Below, piece after piece: positions 48,372 through 57,065 of a DNA stretch of 64,000 nucleotides (position 1 is its first letter; every line of letters begins with the position of its first letter). The notes under the pieces were generated by a model, which worked only from the letters and a program-made list of their open reading frames with translations, ran no database searches and was not told the origin of the DNA. The translations under genes were made by a program, and so were the position numbers. The DNA lies in assembly GCF_044810985.1 (NCBI RefSeq), contig NZ_CP085242.1:124001-188000 (forward strand), written 5' to 3'. Source of the DNA: Marinospirillum sp031581385 (GTDB lineage: Bacteria; Pseudomonadota; Gammaproteobacteria; Pseudomonadales; Halomonadaceae).

Positions 48372-48746
48372 ATGGACAGTCTTGTACTCCTCAGCTGGCT
48401 TGCTTATCTTTTGTGCGGCTTTTTGCTGTTGCTCGCTAGTTGGAAGTTACTCTACTGGCTTCCTTTCAGCCTGAAATGCAGTATCTTTTTAAGCCAGTTG
48501 GCTATTCTTGCCATTCCAGCGCCCGTCATAGAAACGGCGCTGGCACCGGCATTTATAGTGGTGATTCTGGATATCCTGTCAGGTGTGCCCACAAGCGTAT
48601 GGGTGGAAAAAGCCCTGCCGTTATTTCTGGCGCTGATTGCTGCTTGGCCACTGGGCTTTGCCTGGGGCTGGGTAAAACGTATGAAAGAAGCCAACCAGTC
48701 AACTCAACAAGCAGCAGAAAAAAAAGAATCAGACGTTAACCCTTAA
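48372..48746 (+). CDS. Small membrane protein of unknown function
   Basis: 124 residues with about three or four hydrophobic segments (residues 5-30, 40-75, 80-103) and a charged, Gln/Lys-rich C-terminal tail (MKEANQSTQQAAEKKESD). No family recognised. It precedes, by 21 bp, a membrane protein with a winged-helix-like tail and then a membrane VWA protein. The three are probably one unit and may form an inner-membrane complex. Confidence 0.7.
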   Translation: MDSLVLLSWLAYLLCGFLLLLASWKLLYWLPFSLKCSIFLSQLAILAIPAPVIETALAPAFIVVILDILSGVPTSVWVEKALPLFLALIAAWPLGFAWGWVKRMKEANQSTQQAAEKKESDVNP

Positions 48747-48767
48747 CCGTAAAACAGGAACAGAGTC

Positions 48768-49430
48768 ATGGTCGGATTTGTCATTATTTTAACCTTGGTC
48801 ATGTTGATCGCCGGCGTATTTGGCGGCTTGATCAACTTCTACCTGCTCAATCAAAACAACAAGGACACCACAGGCATGTTGCGCTGTGTGGTTGTCGGTG
48901 TGGGTGCAGCCTTTCTGGTTCCCGTGGTTCTGGACCTGATTGGCAGCAGCATTATTACCCAGAGCCAGACCGATCCCGGTCAACTCTTGATTTATACCGG
49001 CCTGTGTCTGATTGCAGCCATAGCCTCACGTGTGGTGGTTACCAACAGCCTGGATCGCACCCGCCAGGCCGCAGAAGCGGCCAAAAATGATGTTGAAAAC
49101 CTCTATGTACAGGTGCGCCAGTTACAGCTGACTCTGCAACCGCTGATTGAAACCGAAACTGAAATGGAAGGCACCCGCGAAGAGGAAACTGAGCTGCTGG
49201 ACAGCCTGGATGTTGCCGCCACCCAGGTTCTCAAAGCCATGGGCACCGGCCGCTATATCTTCCGGACTCAGGACAGTATTCTGGGTGAGCTGGACATGCC
49301 TGAGCAGGATGTTCTCAAATCTTTGCAGGTTCTGGTGGGCAAGGGCCTGGCCGGGAAGGTGAATTCCGAATGGGGTCTGCGTTGGCACCTGAGCGAACGC
49401 GGCCGCCGCCTGGCTGAAGCCAGCGTATAA
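48768..49430 (+). CDS. YEATS-associated helix-like membrane protein with C-terminal winged helix
   Basis: 220 residues. Three membrane segments near 3-27, 38-60 and 72-92 are followed by a coiled coil (about 95-130) and a C-terminal stretch of about 75 residues with a winged-helix pattern (AATQVLKAMGTGRYIFRT, EQDVLKSLQVLVGKGLAG, WGLRWHLSERGRRLAEA). The membrane part recalls the three-span proteins annotated as YEATS-associated, thought to couple to signalling proteins. This likeness is from memory and needs a profile search. The flanking genes encode a small membrane protein and a VWA protein. Confidence 0.6.
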   Translation: MVGFVIILTLVMLIAGVFGGLINFYLLNQNNKDTTGMLRCVVVGVGAAFLVPVVLDLIGSSIITQSQTDPGQLLIYTGLCLIAAIASRVVVTNSLDRTRQAAEAAKNDVENLYVQVRQLQLTLQPLIETETEMEGTREEETELLDSLDVAATQVLKAMGTGRYIFRTQDSILGELDMPEQDVLKSLQVLVGKGLAGKVNSEWGLRWHLSERGRRLAEASV

Positions 49431-49485
49431 GGCCAGGGTGAAGCTCGGCTTCATTTTGGGGAAGGTAATGCCTGGAAGGAAAATA

Positions 49486-51468
49486 ATGAAAAAAAGCTTA
49501 TTGCTCTTGATTGCTTTCAGCCTGATGGTCATGGGAACTCAGGTACAAGCGGCCGGACAGGATATCCGCCTGGTTGTGGATATTTCCGGCAGTATGAACA
49601 GAACCGATCCCAACAACCTGCGCATTCCCACGGCCAACATGCTGGCTGATCTTCTGCCCGATGGCTCGGAAGCGGGCGTCTGGACGTTTGCCCGCGAAGT
49701 CAACATGCTGGTCAAGCATGGCCCGGTGAATGATACCTGGCGGGATCAGGTTCAGGAAGAAGCTGAAAAAATCAATTCGGTTGGTCTTTATACCCACATT
49801 GATCATGCGATTGAAACCGTCACCTGGGATGCTGACTGGGACGTCGACAAGGATCGCCATCTTATCCTGCTTTCAGACGGTCTGGTGGATCTTTCTCAGG
49901 CAGGCACCCAGGAAGAGCGCAGTCGTGAAAACCAGGCTTCCCGTGACCACCTGCTGCGGGAAAGGCTGCCCCAGTTGGTTGACGCAGGCTACACCCTGCA
50001 CACCCTGGCTTTGTCCGATGAGGCCGATCAGGATCTGATGGCCACTCTGGCTCAACGCAGTGGTGGTCTGCATGCAATCGCCTATGAAGCGGATGATCTG
50101 ATGCCGCTGTTGCTGCAGATATTGAACCGTGTCGTGGATTCTGAGCAGGTTCCACTGGAAGGCAATGAGTTCAGCATTGATCCTCTGATCAATGAATTTA
50201 CCGCTCTGGTTTTTCATCAGCCGGATGCGGAAATGGTTTTGCACAGCCCCAGTGGTGAGAGTTATACCCGTGAAAGCGATCAGTCCAATTTAAACTGGCA
50301 TGGCAATGCCCGCTACACCCTGGTGACGGTCAAAGAACCTGAAGCTGGAGATTGGCAGATAGAAACACCGGCCCACCCTGACAATCGCATCACGGTTGTC
50401 TCGGATCTGAAGCTGCACACCAGCAGTTTTCCGGCCACGGTTTATCGTGGCTTTCCAGACAAGGAACAAACCCTGAAAGCCTGGTTCACCGAAGAAGGTC
50501 AGAGAATTGACCGGAAGGAGTTTCTGCGCCTGCTGGAGGCTGAACTTCAGCACCATCAGGATGATCTTCTACTGACTGAAAAGAACATGCCTTTTGCCGA
50601 AGACAACCTGGATTTCCGGGCCAGTCTGACCGACTTTGATGAACTGGGTGAACAGCAGGTTACGGTTGTGATTGATGGTCACACCTTCCAGCGCCAGGTC
50701 ACTCACAGTTTCAACGTTCAGGATGTGGTGGCCGCCAACCTGCAGTTGCCCGAAAACGGCGGAACACCAAAAATTGTACTGCGTGCCCAGCACCCCCAGC
50801 TTGATCCTGACCAGGTGGATTTCCAGGTTACAGCTAATGGCGAAGCCCAGCCGATTGATTATCGTGGTGATGGTGAATGGCAGGTCGATCTGGCTAACCT
50901 GGAACCGGGGCGTGAGTATCTTCTGGAGGTTGAAGCTGAAGGGGAACTCAAAGGTGAGCGCTTGAATCTTGTCCTGCCCAGCATGCGCCTGGAAGAAGGC
51001 AGCGTTAGAGCTTTGGATCGCCAACCTGAGGAACCTCAGGAAACCGAGGAATCACAGCAGACTCCTCCTGACTTTGTACCCAATATAGCGCCACAAGTGA
51101 TTCCTTCACCGGTGTTGCCTACACCTTCGGCATCCCAGACAGAAGAAACAAGCGAAGAAGAACAACAGCCCGCCCAGCCCGAGGAAGAATCAGACCCGCC
51201 TGCTGATGATGAATCTGCAGATGAAGAAGGCTTGTTTGAAATGGACTTCTCACCCATCAAGAGCTGGGATGACCCGCGTATGCTCTGGGTGTATGTTGCT
51301 CTGGGGTTGGCCAATATTCTCCTGTTTACCCTGGCTTTTATTCTTTATCGCCGTTTTATCCGGCGTCGCAAGGAACGTCATGATGCCCAGGTTCATGACG
51401 ACGAGGACACCCCGGAGATTGATGATCTGGAATTTGACCTGGATGATGAACTGGACCCCGGCAAATAA
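49486..51468 (+). CDS. Membrane-anchored VWA-domain protein
   Basis: 660 residues. A signal peptide (MKKSLLLLIAFSLMVMGTQV) is followed by a von Willebrand A domain whose metal-ion site DISGSMN is near residue 30 and whose helix ends LHLSDG-like in LILLSDGLVDLS. Beta-sandwich modules continue to about 505, then a Pro/Glu/Gln-rich linker. A single membrane segment (MLWVYVALGLANILLFTLAF) leads to a short, very acidic cytoplasmic tail. AAGGA lies 6 bp before the chosen ATG; an upstream GTG is less likely. Probably a periplasmic binding or scaffold protein; ligand unknown. Confidence 0.82.
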   Translation: MKKSLLLLIAFSLMVMGTQVQAAGQDIRLVVDISGSMNRTDPNNLRIPTANMLADLLPDGSEAGVWTFAREVNMLVKHGPVNDTWRDQVQEEAEKINSVGLYTHIDHAIETVTWDADWDVDKDRHLILLSDGLVDLSQAGTQEERSRENQASRDHLLRERLPQLVDAGYTLHTLALSDEADQDLMATLAQRSGGLHAIAYEADDLMPLLLQILNRVVDSEQVPLEGNEFSIDPLINEFTALVFHQPDAEMVLHSPSGESYTRESDQSNLNWHGNARYTLVTVKEPEAGDWQIETPAHPDNRITVVSDLKLHTSSFPATVYRGFPDKEQTLKAWFTEEGQRIDRKEFLRLLEAELQHHQDDLLLTEKNMPFAEDNLDFRASLTDFDELGEQQVTVVIDGHTFQRQVTHSFNVQDVVAANLQLPENGGTPKIVLRAQHPQLDPDQVDFQVTANGEAQPIDYRGDGEWQVDLANLEPGREYLLEVEAEGELKGERLNLVLPSMRLEEGSVRALDRQPEEPQETEESQQTPPDFVPNIAPQVIPSPVLPTPSASQTEETSEEEQQPAQPEEESDPPADDESADEEGLFEMDFSPIKSWDDPRMLWVYVALGLANILLFTLAFILYRRFIRRRKERHDAQVHDDEDTPEIDDLEFDLDDELDPGK

Positions 51469-51487
51469 CTTGGAGGCAGCCCGCTGA

Positions 51488-52297
51488 ATGTGTGAACTTT
51501 TAGGCATGAGTGCCAATGTACCAACCGACATTACGTTCAGCATGGCTGGCTTTCTGCGCCGGGGTGGAGCTACGGGACCGCATCGGGACGGTTGGGGAGT
51601 GGCCTTCTATGAAAAGGAAGGCTACCGTGAATTCAAGGATCCACACCCTTCAATTGCCTCCCCGGTAGCCCGCCTGATGCTGGATTACCCGATCAAAAGC
51701 CATATTGTCATCAGTCACATTCGGCAGGCCAATGTCGGTGAAGTCAATCTCAGCAACACCCATCCTTTTTCCCGTGAACTCTGGGGAAGGCACTGGTGTT
51801 ATGCGCATAACGGTCAACTGGCTGGATTTCGTAACGAACTTCCCCTGAGTCACTACCTGCCTGTGGGCTCGACCGACAGTGAATGGGCTTTTTGCTGGTT
51901 GCTGGGCGAAATTCGTCGCCAGTTTCCAGAGCCACCGGCCGACCCTCATCTTTTACAGCAACTGATCCATCAGTCCTGTGAAAAACTGCGGGGGCTGGGC
52001 GTTTTCAACCTGCTGTTTTCCGACAGTTGTTACCTTTATGCTTATTGCTCCACCAAACTGGCCCATATCACCCGCAGGGCTCCTTTTGGACCGGCGCGCT
52101 TGAAGGATACTGAGCTGGAAATTGATTTTTCGGCCTGCACAACACCCAGGGACGTGGTTAGTGTGCTGGCAACGGAACCTCTGACCACCAATGAAACCTG
52201 GCATATTATGCAGCCGGGTGAAATGGTGGTTTTTGAAGACGGAGAAGTGGTTGCAGAACGCAACAGTCACTCAACTTCCCACCCCCAATATTCATGA
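51488..52297 (+). CDS. Class II glutamine amidotransferase (YafJ family)
   Basis: 269 residues with the N-terminal nucleophile cysteine directly after the initiator methionine (MCELLGMSANVPTDITFS). RRGGATGPHRDGWGVAFYE, VISHIRQANVGEVNLSNTHP and WCYAHNGQLAGF follow, all class II amidotransferase motifs. The glutamine-derived ammonia acceptor is unknown, as for YafJ itself. It lies 19 bp after the VWA gene and 14 bp before the MoxR-like ATPase. Confidence 0.88.
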   Translation: MCELLGMSANVPTDITFSMAGFLRRGGATGPHRDGWGVAFYEKEGYREFKDPHPSIASPVARLMLDYPIKSHIVISHIRQANVGEVNLSNTHPFSRELWGRHWCYAHNGQLAGFRNELPLSHYLPVGSTDSEWAFCWLLGEIRRQFPEPPADPHLLQQLIHQSCEKLRGLGVFNLLFSDSCYLYAYCSTKLAHITRRAPFGPARLKDTELEIDFSACTTPRDVVSVLATEPLTTNETWHIMQPGEMVVFEDGEVVAERNSHSTSHPQYS

Positions 52298-52311
52298 TTC
52301 AAGAGACTGCC

Positions 52312-53157
52312 ATGCAATTTACCGGTACTGAAAACTATGTTGCCACTGAAGAACTTCAAGTGGCTGTCAATGCAGCAAAAACCCTGCAACGTCCGCTTCT
52401 GATCAAGGGCGAGCCGGGCACGGGTAAAACCCTGCTGGCTGAAGAGGTTGCTGCTGCCCTGGATATGCCCTTGATCACCTGGCACATCAAATCCACTACC
52501 AAAGCCCAGCAGGGTCTTTATGAATACGATGCGGTTTCCCGTCTGAGAGATTCGCAGCTGGGCACGGACAAGGTGCATGACATCAGCAACTACATCGTGC
52601 CCGGTAAACTCTGGGAAGCCTTCACCAGTGAAAAGCCCTCGGTGCTGCTGATTGATGAAATCGACAAGGCGGATATTGAGTTTCCCAATGATCTGCTGTT
52701 GGAGCTGGATCGTATGGAGTTTTATGTATATGAAACCCAGGAGACGATCAAGGCCCATCAGCGACCTCTGGTGATCATTACCTCCAACAACGAAAAAGAA
52801 CTGCCGGATGCTTTCCTGCGTCGCTGCTTTTTCCACTACATCCGCTTCCCTGACCCCGAAACCATGAAGCAGATCGTCGAGGTTCATTTCCCCGATGTAC
52901 AGAAGAAGCTGGTGCAAAAGGCCCTGGAAGTTTTCTACGATCTGCGCGAAGTGCCCGGCATCAAGAAAAAACCCAGCACCTCGGAACTGGTGGACTGGAT
53001 CAAACTGCTGATGGCTGATGACCTGGCTCGTGAAGTGCTTCTGGAAAAAGACTCCGCCAGCGCTGTACCGCCACTGGCCGGTGCCCTGGTCAAGAACGAG
53101 CAGGATGCCAGCCTTTTGGAACGCCTGGCGTTTATGATGCGGCGGCAGAATCGCTGA
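52312..53157 (+). CDS. MoxR-type AAA+ ATPase
   Basis: 281 residues. Walker A is GEPGTGKT near residue 38, Walker B LLIDEIDKAD near 110, sensor 1 IITSNNEKELPDAFLRRCFF. The MoxR subgroup acts as a chaperone for metalloenzyme or complex assembly, usually with a VWA-domain partner, and one (CoxE-like) lies just downstream. The ATG at 52312 was preferred; an ATG at 52294 overlaps the previous stop but has no ribosome binding site. Substrate unknown. The 316-bp gap before the VWA partner is unusual for this gene pair. Confidence 0.9.
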   Translation: MQFTGTENYVATEELQVAVNAAKTLQRPLLIKGEPGTGKTLLAEEVAAALDMPLITWHIKSTTKAQQGLYEYDAVSRLRDSQLGTDKVHDISNYIVPGKLWEAFTSEKPSVLLIDEIDKADIEFPNDLLLELDRMEFYVYETQETIKAHQRPLVIITSNNEKELPDAFLRRCFFHYIRFPDPETMKQIVEVHFPDVQKKLVQKALEVFYDLREVPGIKKKPSTSELVDWIKLLMADDLAREVLLEKDSASAVPPLAGALVKNEQDASLLERLAFMMRRQNR

Positions 53158-53190
53158 TTACTCCGGCTTTTGGCCCGAAAAAGCTCGCTT

Positions 53191-53285
53191 GCGTAAGCCA
53201 CCTGCTCTTCGCTGCGTTCGACTATCCCTGTCTCAAGCAGCGCGCTTCGCAGTCCCTGCTATGCTTTACGCAGGCAGCTTACCGC
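53191..53285. repeat. Inverted repeat (first of two)
   Basis: GCGTAAGCCACCTGC at 53191-53205 pairs with GCAGGCAGCTTACCGC at 53270-53285, with a few mismatches and one bulge. The 64-bp interior has smaller GC-rich hairpins around GCAGCGCGCTTCGC. Confidence 0.55.
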
Positions 53286-53318
53286 GATCCTTTATGAGCC
53301 TATCTCCGAGACTTGATT

Positions 53319-53435
53319 AACTCTTGCGCCAGGGTTGCCTGTGCAAGCGGAGCCAGGAAGGCGCAGCGCGGGAATCCAGGCCGGGATGGGCCTGGTTGAC
53401 CGACAAGCAGGCTGCCCTGGAAAAGCAAGAGTGTT
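53319..53435. repeat. Inverted repeat with internal hairpin (second of two), possible structured RNA
   Basis: The outer arms AACTCTTGC..CCAGGGTTGCCTG (53319-53341) and CAGGCTGCCCTGG..GCAAGAGTGTT (53408-53435) pair over about 20 positions. Inside, CCAGGCC and GGCCTGG (53376-53382, 53389-53395) form a perfect 7-bp stem with a GGGATG loop. Five GGA triplets occur within the element. Confidence 0.55.
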
Positions 53436-53473
53436 ATTTATCTGCCCTTCAGCCTTAATTATGGTGTGTTTGT

Positions 53474-54649
53474 ATGTTGATTGATTTTTTCCAGGAAGTG
53501 CGTGCCGCCGGTGTACCGGCAACTCCCCGTGAGTTGCTGGATCTGATCCGTGCGCTGGAGGCGGATCTGGCTTTTGCAGATGAAGAAGACTTTTATCTGC
53601 TGGCGCGCACCTGTCTGGTCAAGGATGAAAAATACTATGACCGCTTTGACCTGGCTTTTTCCAGCTACTTCAAAGGTATCGGCAGCCTGGATGATCTGCT
53701 GGAAAAAGTGATTCCCGATGACTGGCTGCGTAAAACCTTTGAAAAGTACCTGAGCGACGAAGAAAAGGAAAAAATCAAAAGCCTGGGCAGCCTGGAAAAA
53801 CTCATGGAGGAGTTCAAGAATCGCCTGGAAGAACAGGAAAAACGCCATGCCGGGGGCAATAAATGGGTCGGTACAGGTGGTACTTCACCCTTTGGGCACA
53901 GCGGCTATCACCCGGAAGGCATTCGCGTTGGCGGCCAGTCGAAAAACCGCCGCGCGGTCAAGGTCTGGGAAAAGCGTGAATTTCGCAATCTGGATGATTC
54001 CCAGAGTTTGGGTAACCGCAATATTCAGGTGGCGCTCAAACGCCTGCGCCAGTTTGCCCGCACTGGGGCCAATGAAGAGCTGGACCTGGAAGGCACCATT
54101 CGGGCAACGGCCCGTAATGCCGGGCATCTCGATCTGAAAATGGTGCGCGAAAAACACAACTCGGTGAAGGTACTGCTGCTCCTTGATGTGGGTGGCTCCA
54201 TGGATGACCATATTGAAATGCTGGAAGAGTTGTTCACTGCCTGTCGCAGTGAGTTCAAACACCTGGAGCATTTTTACTTCCACAATTGCCTGTATGAATC
54301 CGTCTGGAAGGATAACAAACGGCGTTTCAATGAACGCACCCCCACAGTGGATCTGCTGCACAAATACGGGCCGGATTATAAAATCATCTTTGTCGGAGAT
54401 GCCTCCATGTCGCCCTATGAAGTTGCCATGCCCGGCGGCAGTGTCGAACACTTTAATGAAGAACCAGGCCAGGCCTGGATCAAGCGGGTGACCGACACCT
54501 GGGACAAGGTGGTCTGGCTGAACCCCGTGCCTCGCAAATACTGGGAATACACCCAGTCCATTGGCATGCTGCGCCAACTGTTGGGTGATCGTATGTACCC
54601 CCTGACTCTGGAAGGCCTGGATGCTGCCATGCGCGAGTTGGTCAAGTGA
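53474..54649 (+). CDS. CoxE-like VWA-domain protein
   Basis: 391 residues. The N-terminal helical part (MLIDFFQEVRAAGVPATPRE, LLARTCLVKDEKYYDRFDLA) is typical of CoxE/YehP-like VWA proteins. The VWA domain starts near 235 with VLLLLDVGGSMDDH; the usual first serine of the metal site is glycine, which may weaken metal binding. The C-terminus has IIFVGDASMSPYE. Such proteins act with MoxR-type ATPases like the one upstream. It overlaps the phosphatase gene by 4 bp. Confidence 0.87.
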   Translation: MLIDFFQEVRAAGVPATPRELLDLIRALEADLAFADEEDFYLLARTCLVKDEKYYDRFDLAFSSYFKGIGSLDDLLEKVIPDDWLRKTFEKYLSDEEKEKIKSLGSLEKLMEEFKNRLEEQEKRHAGGNKWVGTGGTSPFGHSGYHPEGIRVGGQSKNRRAVKVWEKREFRNLDDSQSLGNRNIQVALKRLRQFARTGANEELDLEGTIRATARNAGHLDLKMVREKHNSVKVLLLLDVGGSMDDHIEMLEELFTACRSEFKHLEHFYFHNCLYESVWKDNKRRFNERTPTVDLLHKYGPDYKIIFVGDASMSPYEVAMPGGSVEHFNEEPGQAWIKRVTDTWDKVVWLNPVPRKYWEYTQSIGMLRQLLGDRMYPLTLEGLDAAMRELVK

Positions 54650-55335
54650 CGCGCTTGCTGGATCACCTCCCCGAAAACACTCAGGGTCGCGACTTTTTGA
54701 TTGGTGACCTGCATGGTTACCATCAGGTGCTGATGCAGGCGCTGGATGAAGTTGTTTTTGATTTCGGCACAGATCGTCTGATCTCGGTTGGGGATCTTAT
54801 TGACCGCGGGCCGGATTCAGAAGCCTGCCTGAAATTGCTGGAAGAACCCTGGTTTTTTGGTGTGCAGGGTAACCATGAACGCTTTTTGCTGTGCAGTGTG
54901 GCGGGTGATGAAGCCCTGAGGCGAACCTGGATGCTCAACGGTGGCCGCTGGAGTTCCCACTATTCTGATGCAGAGCTGCAACAGATGGCTGACTTGATTG
55001 ATGAAAAAATGCCGCTGGCTCTGGAGTTAACCGTTCAAGACAAACGCCTCGGCATTATTCATGCTGAGGTGCCGGAAGACAACTGGCAGAAACTGCAAAG
55101 CTGGACGGGTGAGATCAGCAGTGAGTTGGTGGACATACTGACCACCCGCCGTCAGCGCATTCGCAATCAGCTGCAGTTCCCTGTACAGAATATAGATGCT
55201 GTGGCCTGTGGTCATACCCTGGTTGAAACCCCTCTGCGCCTGGGCAATGTCCACTGCCTGGAAACGGGTATCTGCGCACCGCATCTGGGCGGTTATCTGA
55301 CACTTATTGAAGCGCGTGACCTTCTGCTTCCCTGA
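54646..55335 (+). CDS. PPP-family serine/threonine protein phosphatase (PrpA/PphA-like)
   Basis: 229 residues, GTG start overlapping the VWA stop. The metallophosphatase motifs are in order: FLIGDLHGYHQ (GDxHG), ISVGDLIDRGPDSE (GDxxDRG), VQGNHERF (GNHE) and VACGHTLVETPL (GHT), so the two-metal site looks intact. It resembles bacterial Ser/Thr phosphatases of the PphA type. Coupling to the VWA gene suggests it may act on that system. Its 3' end overlaps the convergent MFS gene by 32 bp. Confidence 0.9.
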   Translation: MTRLLDHLPENTQGRDFLIGDLHGYHQVLMQALDEVVFDFGTDRLISVGDLIDRGPDSEACLKLLEEPWFFGVQGNHERFLLCSVAGDEALRRTWMLNGGRWSSHYSDAELQQMADLIDEKMPLALELTVQDKRLGIIHAEVPEDNWQKLQSWTGEISSELVDILTTRRQRIRNQLQFPVQNIDAVACGHTLVETPLRLGNVHCLETGICAPHLGGYLTLIEARDLLLP

Positions 55336-56518
55336 TGGGTTTGAGGGCCAGCAGGATGGCCAGGAGTACAAACACCAGCATTCCCATCAGCAGAAGGCTA
55401 AAACTGACATTCCAGTCGAGTAGAAAGCCCAGCAGAGCCGGTGCGATAGCGGTGGAGAAAACCATACAGGCGGATTTCACCGAGCGGACACGACCCAGAT
55501 GCTGGCTGCCCCAAAGTTTGACCAGCAGACTATCAAGGATGGGGCCCTGCATACCCATGGCAAAACCAGCCCCCAGCATGAGCAGCCAGATTCCCCAGTT
55601 GCCCTGCAACAGAAAAGCCGCAGCCAATCCCAGAATGAAAGGGATCAGATACACGCGGGCCAGTCGGGCCACACCCAGTTGATCGACCCAACGGCCCCCA
55701 AGCAGGGCGCCGGGCAGGCGAGCCACCCCCATACCGGTTAAAGCCAGAGCATAGGTTGCCAGAGTGGCATTCAAGTGACTGGTCATTTGTGCCTGATAGA
55801 GAAAAATACCGGTCATGTTGATGGGCAAAGCCAACAAAAGAGGCAGCAACAGCCAGAAACGCATTTCCCGCAAAGGGTTGGGTCCACGGGGTTTTTCTCC
55901 CTTGGCTGGTGCTTGTTGCGGAGCCTGGGGCCAGGGTGCCTGCAGGTAGGCCCAGCCCCAGAAAAACAGGAAAACAGCCAGCAGCAACCACCAGAGTTGT
56001 TGCCAGCCCAGCCAGACCAACAGCAGGGCAACGACCGGTGGAAGAAGAATTTCACCCAACGGCATCCCCAGGCTGACCAGACCCAGAGCACGACCACGGT
56101 TGTAGGTGAACTCGCGGCCTGCCAGAGTGCTGCCCAGATGAGTCATCAAGCCTTGACCGCAGAGGCGTACCAACCCTAGGCCTGCCAGGGCAGCCCACCA
56201 CCAGGGTGCCGAGGTCAGCAAAACCACGCCCAGGGTCAGACCCAGTAGTACCAGCAGGGCATAACGCCGGGGAGCCACCCAGTCGATGCTGGGGCCGAGG
56301 CGCAATACCAGAAAACCACTGACTAAAGTGACGGCGGCATAAATACTGCCAAATTGACCGGCTGAAAGGTCGAGCTGCTCACTCAGTGGCTCCTGGAATA
56401 AGCCGATAAAAAAGCTCTGACCCAGATTGCCGGTGAAGATGGCCAGGAAAGCCAGGGACAGAAAGCCGGAATGCCCGCGAATCAGCGCCAGATAACTGGA
56501 GTTTGGAGAAGGACTCAT
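55304..56518 (-). CDS. Major facilitator superfamily transporter
   Basis: 404 residues with about 12 membrane segments in two halves separated by a hydrophilic loop near residues 195-215 (PWPQAPQQAPAKGEKPRGPN). The first half has GRALGLVSLGMPLGEILLPP, resembling oxalate/formate-antiporter-type MFS members. Substrate unknown. It overlaps the convergent phosphatase gene and lies behind the maoC terminator, so it needs its own promoter near 56520-56540. Confidence 0.88.
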   Translation of the reverse strand: MSPSPNSSYLALIRGHSGFLSLAFLAIFTGNLGQSFFIGLFQEPLSEQLDLSAGQFGSIYAAVTLVSGFLVLRLGPSIDWVAPRRYALLVLLGLTLGVVLLTSAPWWWAALAGLGLVRLCGQGLMTHLGSTLAGREFTYNRGRALGLVSLGMPLGEILLPPVVALLLVWLGWQQLWWLLLAVFLFFWGWAYLQAPWPQAPQQAPAKGEKPRGPNPLREMRFWLLLPLLLALPINMTGIFLYQAQMTSHLNATLATYALALTGMGVARLPGALLGGRWVDQLGVARLARVYLIPFILGLAAAFLLQGNWGIWLLMLGAGFAMGMQGPILDSLLVKLWGSQHLGRVRSVKSACMVFSTAIAPALLGFLLDWNVSFSLLLMGMLVFVLLAILLALKPIREAEGHALQ

Positions 56519-56541
56519 TGAATTCTTGCCTGATTAAAACC

Positions 56542-56568
56542 AAAAAACCCCTGAATCAGAGTCAGGGG
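56542..56568 (-). terminator. Rho-independent terminator of the MaoC-like gene
   Basis: On the minus strand CCCCTGA, a 7-nt loop and TCAGGGG are followed by TTTTTT and GGTTTT. It lies 24 bp after the MaoC stop and just ahead of the MFS start. Confidence 0.85.
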
Positions 56569-56591
56569 TCGGGAGCTGCCGGGTGGTCTCT

Positions 56592-57065
56592 TCAGCCTAT
56601 CTTGATTTCAGGTAACTGAGGGGCTTCCAGCTCGGCCTTTTCAGTAGGGGCAATCACCTTGGCAGTACCTGTGACTACTTTTTCACCCTTCTGATTGGTG
56701 ACCAGGCAGTCGATAATCACAATCTTCTTGGCATCCTGCTTTTCCTTGACGGTCAGAGTCACGGTAAGGGTGTCTTCAAGTTTGACCGGGCGACGGAAGC
56801 TGAGATCCTGACCCAGGTAGATGGTGCCGGGGCCGGGCAGGGTGGTCGCCAGAGCCGCTGAAATCAGGGAGCCAGACCACATGCCGTGGGCAATGCGCTC
56901 ACCGAACATGCTGGTTTTGGCAAACTCGGCATCCAGATGAACCGGATTGACATCACCGGAAACGGCTGCAAAAAGCACCAGTTCTCTTTCAGTCAGGGTT
57001 TTTTCAAAGGTGGCTGAATCACCTTCCTTGAGGGTATCGTAAGGTCTGTTGACCAGTTTGCTCAT
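56592..57065 (-). CDS. MaoC-like (R)-specific enoyl-CoA hydratase
   Basis: 157 residues with a single hot-dog domain. The hydratase 2 motif is present: FAAVSGDVNPVHLDAEFAKT, then FGERIAHGMWSGSLISAAL, which carries the catalytic Asp and His. Proteins like this hydrate trans-2-enoyl-CoA to (R)-3-hydroxyacyl-CoA and can feed polyhydroxyalkanoate synthesis (PhaJ). AAGGAAAA precedes the chosen ATG, so the upstream 20 codons of open frame were dropped. It is divergent from an acyl-CoA synthetase gene across a 218-bp spacer. Confidence 0.88.
   Translation of the reverse strand: MSKLVNRPYDTLKEGDSATFEKTLTERELVLFAAVSGDVNPVHLDAEFAKTSMFGERIAHGMWSGSLISAALATTLPGPGTIYLGQDLSFRRPVKLEDTLTVTLTVKEKQDAKKIVIIDCLVTNQKGEKVVTGTAKVIAPTEKAELEAPQLPEIKIG

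Larger units (their letters stand above)
53158..53473. other. 316-bp non-coding gap between MoxR-like and VWA genes
   Basis: No open frame of note. It holds two large inverted repeats (53191-53285 and 53319-53435) that would fold into separate structured elements, and several GGA motifs, one in a hairpin loop. It could be an inserted MITE-type sequence, an mRNA processing element or a small RNA gene. The sequence was not recognised as any known RNA family. Confidence 0.5.

Noticed and set aside
53158..53473. Hidden small gene between the MoxR and VWA genes
   Set aside because: No frame with a start, ribosome binding site and plausible composition was found; inverted repeats explain the sequence better.
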